In this document: piece after piece, positions 60,742-64,000 of the stretch
Position numbering within the stretch: the stretch's first letter is position 1
Layout: each line of letters begins with the position of its first letter
Origin: Hyphomonadaceae bacterium UKL13-1
GTDB lineage: Bacteria; Pseudomonadota; Alphaproteobacteria; Caulobacterales; Aquidulcibacteraceae
Length of the DNA: 64,000 bases
Assembly: GCA_001602435.1 (NCBI GenBank)
Contig: CP012156.1
Location: 640,001 to 704,000, forward strand
Direction of reading: 5' to 3'
Program-made: the position numbers and the translations under genes
The notes under the pieces: generated by a model
What the model was told of the DNA's origin: nothing
The model's database searches: none
The model's input: the letters and a program-made list of their open reading frames with translations, nothing else

Positions 60742-61802
60742 GCGCCCCCACTGATTTGATGCCAGAGGGCGATCTCGTCAAAAATCGTTGTCTCCTCGAT
60801 GATCACGCCGTTCAAAGTGCGCCAATGGCTGATTGCCAGAATATAGAGCGGGGCATCGCTTGGCGGCCCATATAGCCCGGTACTATCGTGCTTTCCAGCA
60901 AAGCTCCAACGGACCGCAATATCCGTGTAAGGACCTTCATTGACAGAGCCGATATGGTCGACGCGGACTTTGGCACCCTTCGACATCGACAATAAAGCGC
61001 CAATCCATCCGGCTATTTCGCCGTGGCCAAACAGCAGGCGAGCATCGGGACCTGCCCAATGGGTGTGAGCCGCATAGGCTTCCCTGACGCGCGATAATCG
61101 ACGCAAGTTCCAAATTTGCTGGAACACCAAATGGGCAAATTCCTCTGGATCTTTAGCGGGATCCGGGAAGGCAGGATTCGAAAAATCCACTGCATTATGG
61201 CTTAGGATTTCATCCACTTGCTTCTGGCGCCAAGCTGCTATGCCTGAGCTGGTGGCTGGCGATAGTTTGGCTTGTGCTTGTCCCAACGCCATGGCGCTAA
61301 AGCCGAGGTCTCGTGCAATCTTTGCATTGTCGCGCACGAGCCATTCTTCGATAATTCGGTTCTCGAGGCACAAACAATCAGCAATCGTGGTGAAACAAAC
61401 GCTGCGGCTAGTAGCTGGGCCAAATTCACCATCACCTTGATGAGTTGCGTGGCTGGTGATGCGGTGGGAGGAATGATAGCCGTCCCGCTCATTGCCGGAC
61501 CAGATCACAGCTTCGCCCACTAAGGTTCGGTCCGGAAAGCTGTTCAATGTCTTGAGCGTTCCCGCAATCACGCCCTCAACACCTGATACATCGCCACTCA
61601 TCAAGTGAATCGGACAATCAGCACTATAATGGGTGGTAATCAGACCAATGTCCTTTTCTTCCCAAATCCGGTGGGTACATCGGATGATATAGTCAATTAT
61701 ATCAACATAAATGTCGTCGAAGCCGTGGAGTGGCTGCCGGCGAGCCCCCTGTGGTGCCAGCAGCTCAGCAATATCTCGACCATAGAGGCCTAAGGCAGTC
61801 AT
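60738..61802 (-). CDS. Tandem SnoaL-like (polyketide cyclase fold) protein
   Basis: 354 residues from the ATG at 61802, five bases from the cupin stop; the frame continues upstream into the cupin gene without support. Two SnoaL-like modules: DIIDYIIRCTHRIWEEKDIG to RIIEEWLVRDNAKIARDLGF (about 30-175), and FQQIWNLRRLSRVREAYAAH to GVIIEETTIFDEIALWHQ (about 230-350). GPDARLLFGHGEIAGW between strands resembles HWSGPDCEGG of the next protein, so the two are paralogues. Probably an isomerase, hydratase or binding protein in a catabolic route. Confidence 0.8.
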   Translation of the reverse strand: MTALGLYGRDIAELLAPQGARRQPLHGFDDIYVDIIDYIIRCTHRIWEEKDIGLITTHYSADCPIHLMSGDVSGVEGVIAGTLKTLNSFPDRTLVGEAVIWSGNERDGYHSSHRITSHATHQGDGEFGPATSRSVCFTTIADCLCLENRIIEEWLVRDNAKIARDLGFSAMALGQAQAKLSPATSSGIAAWRQKQVDEILSHNAVDFSNPAFPDPAKDPEEFAHLVFQQIWNLRRLSRVREAYAAHTHWAGPDARLLFGHGEIAGWIGALLSMSKGAKVRVDHIGSVNEGPYTDIAVRWSFAGKHDSTGLYGPPSDAPLYILAISHWRTLNGVIIEETTIFDEIALWHQISGGA

Positions 61803-61806
61803 CGCG

Positions 61807-62781
61807 TTACAGAACCTTTTTGACAACGTGGATGACGCTATCTTGGTTGGCAATGATTGTTGGGTCCTGGTCGTGCGGCACAGAAAGGGTATCGCCAATT
61901 TGCAAGGGCAAGGGGCCTTCTTCCGATGTCAAAGTCATCGCGCCTTTATGGACGAAAATCACAGCACCGGCCACGTCCGCAAGCTCTTGCCCTTTTGGTA
62001 GCGAAACCTGAGAAAGGCTAAAGCCATGCTCGCCCCGCAAAACTCCGTCTTTGTGGATGATTTGCAAAGATCCCGGTTTCGCTTTTGCTACGAACGATTC
62101 CGCCTCCGCTGGCGTCGCTACATGGAGGGCGGCTACCTGCTGCGCCGTCGTTTCAGGCATGATGGTTGCATCCGCTGGCACTTTTTGCCCTGCCACGGTG
62201 TCGATCAGTTGGCCGGTTTCTAGCAAGACAAGCCCGTGTTGCCGCGCCAATTTAAACACGTCCGGTGCCCAGAGAACGCGGCCGGGATCATCTTCCCCCA
62301 AAACTGCCCAAAGGAAACCAATGTCGGTACCAATATTGGTAAAGCCACGAAACATGCCCGTCGGCAGGGAAATGACGTCCCCTGGACCCATTTCGACTTG
62401 TGCGTCCTGGCCGGTTTCGCCCAAGTCGAACCGCCACTGACCCGAATGAACTAGAAATACTTCAGCGGTATCATGACTGTGCTGGGAATTGACGCATGCA
62501 GGGGGTTGTCGCGCGCCGCCAATGTTAAACCCATGCGGCTCGGCAATGTGCACATATTGATCAGGGTTCTCAGATACGCCCGGGCCAATGATGGTGAAAT
62601 TCTCTTTGGCTTCAGAACCGGGCGTGCGACAATCGATGAAGGCATTGTAGCACGGGCGTAGATCTACATAGCGCACAAGGCGCGCCTCCCAATCCTGCAG
62701 GCTCATTGAGAGCTGGACATCTTGGGACATAGAGACAGTATCCTGAGCCACCCGAACCATCCAATCATCGGAGCCTGTCAA
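61807..62781 (-). CDS. Bicupin-domain protein
   Basis: 324 residues from a TTG at 62781 (AAAGGG upstream); ATGs at 62760 and 62730 are alternatives. Two cupin barrels: the first at about residues 90-150 has VNSQHSHDTAEVFLVHSGQW with the metal-binding H-x-H-x(n)-E set and MGPGDVISLPTGMFRGFTNI; the second (about 240-320) has EHGFSLSQVSLPKGQELADV and LQIGDTLSVPHDQDP but lacks the histidines. The layout fits dioxygenase-like or isomerase-like bicupins. First gene of the unit; divergent from another tandem SnoaL gene with 75 bases between. Confidence 0.85.
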   Translation of the reverse strand: MTGSDDWMVRVAQDTVSMSQDVQLSMSLQDWEARLVRYVDLRPCYNAFIDCRTPGSEAKENFTIIGPGVSENPDQYVHIAEPHGFNIGGARQPPACVNSQHSHDTAEVFLVHSGQWRFDLGETGQDAQVEMGPGDVISLPTGMFRGFTNIGTDIGFLWAVLGEDDPGRVLWAPDVFKLARQHGLVLLETGQLIDTVAGQKVPADATIMPETTAQQVAALHVATPAEAESFVAKAKPGSLQIIHKDGVLRGEHGFSLSQVSLPKGQELADVAGAVIFVHKGAMTLTSEEGPLPLQIGDTLSVPHDQDPTIIANQDSVIHVVKKVL

Positions 62782-62856
62782 ACGCAGGCCCTTTCAACAC
62801 CATAAAAGCTACATGCTTCAAAATAAGGGTTTACGACCGTTGCATTCGAAGTCAAT

Positions 62857-63882
62857 ATGCTTTGGATGAACGATCCAAAAAACCTCAAAGCTAATTATTG
62901 GCAAATTATCGACGCGACCCGCGATTTAAGCGCCGGCGCGGCTACTCTGTTGAACCAGCTTTATGCGCCGGACTGTGTCATGTCGGTTTGTGCCCCACTT
63001 GACCGCGCCCAAGGCGACGCCTTGGTCGGCCATGCAGCCATTTATGAAGGGCTTTTTGCGCCTTTATTGGCTTCTTTCTCCAACTTGCAGCGCCGGACTG
63101 AGATCTTGATGCAAGGCCAGTTTAAGGGCGGGGACTGGGTTGCGAGTTACGGTTGGCTCATTGGCAAGTTTGAAAGTGACTTTTTTGGCATCACGCCGAC
63201 ACACCGGCATCACTGGCTAAGATTCGGCTGGTTTGAGCGAATTGAAGATGGGCACGTCGTTGAAAGCATTGTCATCCTGGATGTGCCAAGACTGATGATT
63301 GAGTGTGGCGTTTGGCCAGTTCGGCCGCAATTGGGCGAGAATTGGTCGCCAGCACCGGTTGCGCAAGACGGACTTCAACTCAAACTTTCTGACCCTATTG
63401 CGAGCGAAAAGAGCCTGAAGCTTGTGGAGGCGATGATTGCCGGCCTGATGAGCTATGATGGCAAGTCCCTAAAGAGTATGGGCATGACGCGCTTCTGGAC
63501 GCCCCAATTTCATTGGTATGGTCCGGGCGGCATCGGCAGCGCACGCGGACATCAAGACTATGAGCAGACACACCAGCAACCGTTTCTGACGGCTTTCCCA
63601 GATCGTATCGGCGGCAATCATCGGTGCCGTATTGGCGATGGTGCTTTTGTTGCATCATCCGGTTGGCCCAGCATAAACGCGACACATATGGGCGACGGCT
63701 GGCTGGGGATCCCCGCCACCAACAAGCGTATCACCATGCGCGTCATGGATTTTTGGCGGCGTGAGGGTGACTTCCTCAGTGAAAACTGGGTCTTTATTGA
63801 TATGATCGATCTGCTCCAGCAGTTCGGCATTGATGTGTTTGCTGGCCTTCAAGCAGACGCGAACCTGCGAGGAAAATCATGA
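62857..63882 (+). CDS. Tandem SnoaL-like protein, divergent from the cupin operon
   Basis: 341 residues (ATG 62857, or 62866 giving MNDPKNLK). Again two NTF2-like modules: residues 10-150 (ATLLNQLYAPDCVMSVCAPL, WLRFGWFERIEDGHVVESIV) and 185-325 (SLKLVEAMIAGLMSYDGKSL, then FWTPQFHWYGPGGIGSARGH). The motif HWYGPGGIGSARG parallels HTHWAGPDARLLFGHG in the opposite operon, so three tandem-NTF2 paralogues sit together. The stop overlaps the symporter start (ATGA). Confidence 0.8.
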   Translation: MLWMNDPKNLKANYWQIIDATRDLSAGAATLLNQLYAPDCVMSVCAPLDRAQGDALVGHAAIYEGLFAPLLASFSNLQRRTEILMQGQFKGGDWVASYGWLIGKFESDFFGITPTHRHHWLRFGWFERIEDGHVVESIVILDVPRLMIECGVWPVRPQLGENWSPAPVAQDGLQLKLSDPIASEKSLKLVEAMIAGLMSYDGKSLKSMGMTRFWTPQFHWYGPGGIGSARGHQDYEQTHQQPFLTAFPDRIGGNHRCRIGDGAFVASSGWPSINATHMGDGWLGIPATNKRITMRVMDFWRREGDFLSENWVFIDMIDLLQQFGIDVFAGLQADANLRGKS

Positions 63883-64000
63883 AGTTTGAAGCACTCGATT
63901 GGGCCATCGTCATCGCTTTCTTGGTCGGCAATCTCGTGCTTGGCTATTTCTTAGGCCGTAAAGTCACGACGGCAAAAGAGTTTAATCTCGGCAGTGGTAG
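63879..64000 (+). CDS. Sodium/solute symporter (SSS family), 5' part only
   Basis: The ATG at 63879 lies behind GAGG and overlaps the SnoaL stop. The visible 40 codons read MKFEALDWAIVIAFLVGNLV, then LGYFLGRKVTTAKEFNLGSG, the first helix and the x-Y-F-L-G-R/K...F-x-L-G-S/G-G pattern of sodium:solute symporters. The rest is outside the window. It probably imports the compound processed by the SnoaL/cupin cluster. Confidence 0.8.
   Translation, partial: MKFEALDWAIVIAFLVGNLVLGYFLGRKVTTAKEFNLGSG

Overview
The window reads as a chromosomal segment of an alphaproteobacterium. Supporting signs are an rRNA operon end followed by tRNA-fMet, an E. coli-type dihydroorotase, a LuxR/LuxI pair, an intracellular family 78 rhamnosidase, and many small alpha/beta-hydrolase, VOC, SnoaL and cupin genes with TetR, LysR and AraC regulators. 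I suspect Caulobacterales, Hyphomonadales or Sphingomonadales, but nothing in the sequence fixes the genus. No CRISPR array and no plasmid replication gene were seen.

Layout. 1-2318 holds the 3' part of a 23S rRNA, a 5S rRNA and tRNA-fMet. A one-gene islet (two-repeat DUF6438 lipoprotein) follows and ends in a decayed copy of the tRNA 3' half plus its terminator. 3.5-9.6 kb is ordinary chromosome: AhpD-like protein and HxlR regulator, a crotonase-rpiB pair, pyrC, and two LuxR-type regulators around an unknown protein. At 9.68 kb lies a 3' half of a tRNA-Thr cut at the anticodon loop, next to a tyrosine integrase. This is an attachment site of an island extending rightwards, with a DUF6883/DUF4926 remnant, a secreted esterase, a hicBA toxin-antitoxin pair between two 66-bp repeats, and two AlpA-like HTH proteins. 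16.2-24.1 kb carries a rhamnosidase, a cytochrome b561 / response regulator / histidine kinase / outer-membrane receptor group with a shared promoter box, and a 26-codon ORF with its own terminator.

24.4-42 kb is dominated by insertion events. A PAS histidine kinase has an upstream region duplicated at 41.36-41.59 kb. There is a complete IS66 element (8-bp target duplication), an IS91-type element with a companion integrase, and an IS1182-type element (4-bp duplication). Between them are a decayed SemiSWEET gene, alpha/beta hydrolase/TetR, a membrane AraC regulator and an autotransporter esterase.

42-52 kb has an exported phosphatase-like protein, a DUF6632-like protein, an S33 hydrolase with its TetR regulator, a LysR-controlled DoxX/isochorismatase unit, and a tightly overlapping four-gene operon (VOC, oxidoreductase, VOC, MFS). 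52.8-56.5 kb is a quorum-sensing locus: luxR, then luxI with its ribosome site in a hairpin, then small unknown genes, a broken thioesterase and a transposase fossil. 56.9-64 kb has a PLP decarboxylase, a beta-lactamase-like esterase, and a divergent cluster of tandem-NTF2 (SnoaL-like) proteins, a bicupin and the start of a sodium/solute symporter.

Scattered through the intergenic spaces is a degenerate non-coding repeat of about 130 bp with inverted ends (GTCCGCTTTC / GAAAGCGGAC). At least seven copies are visible, and one of them has been hit by both the IS91-type and the IS1182-type element. Together with the twin promoter region and the quorum-sensing locus, this is the least ordinary content of the window.
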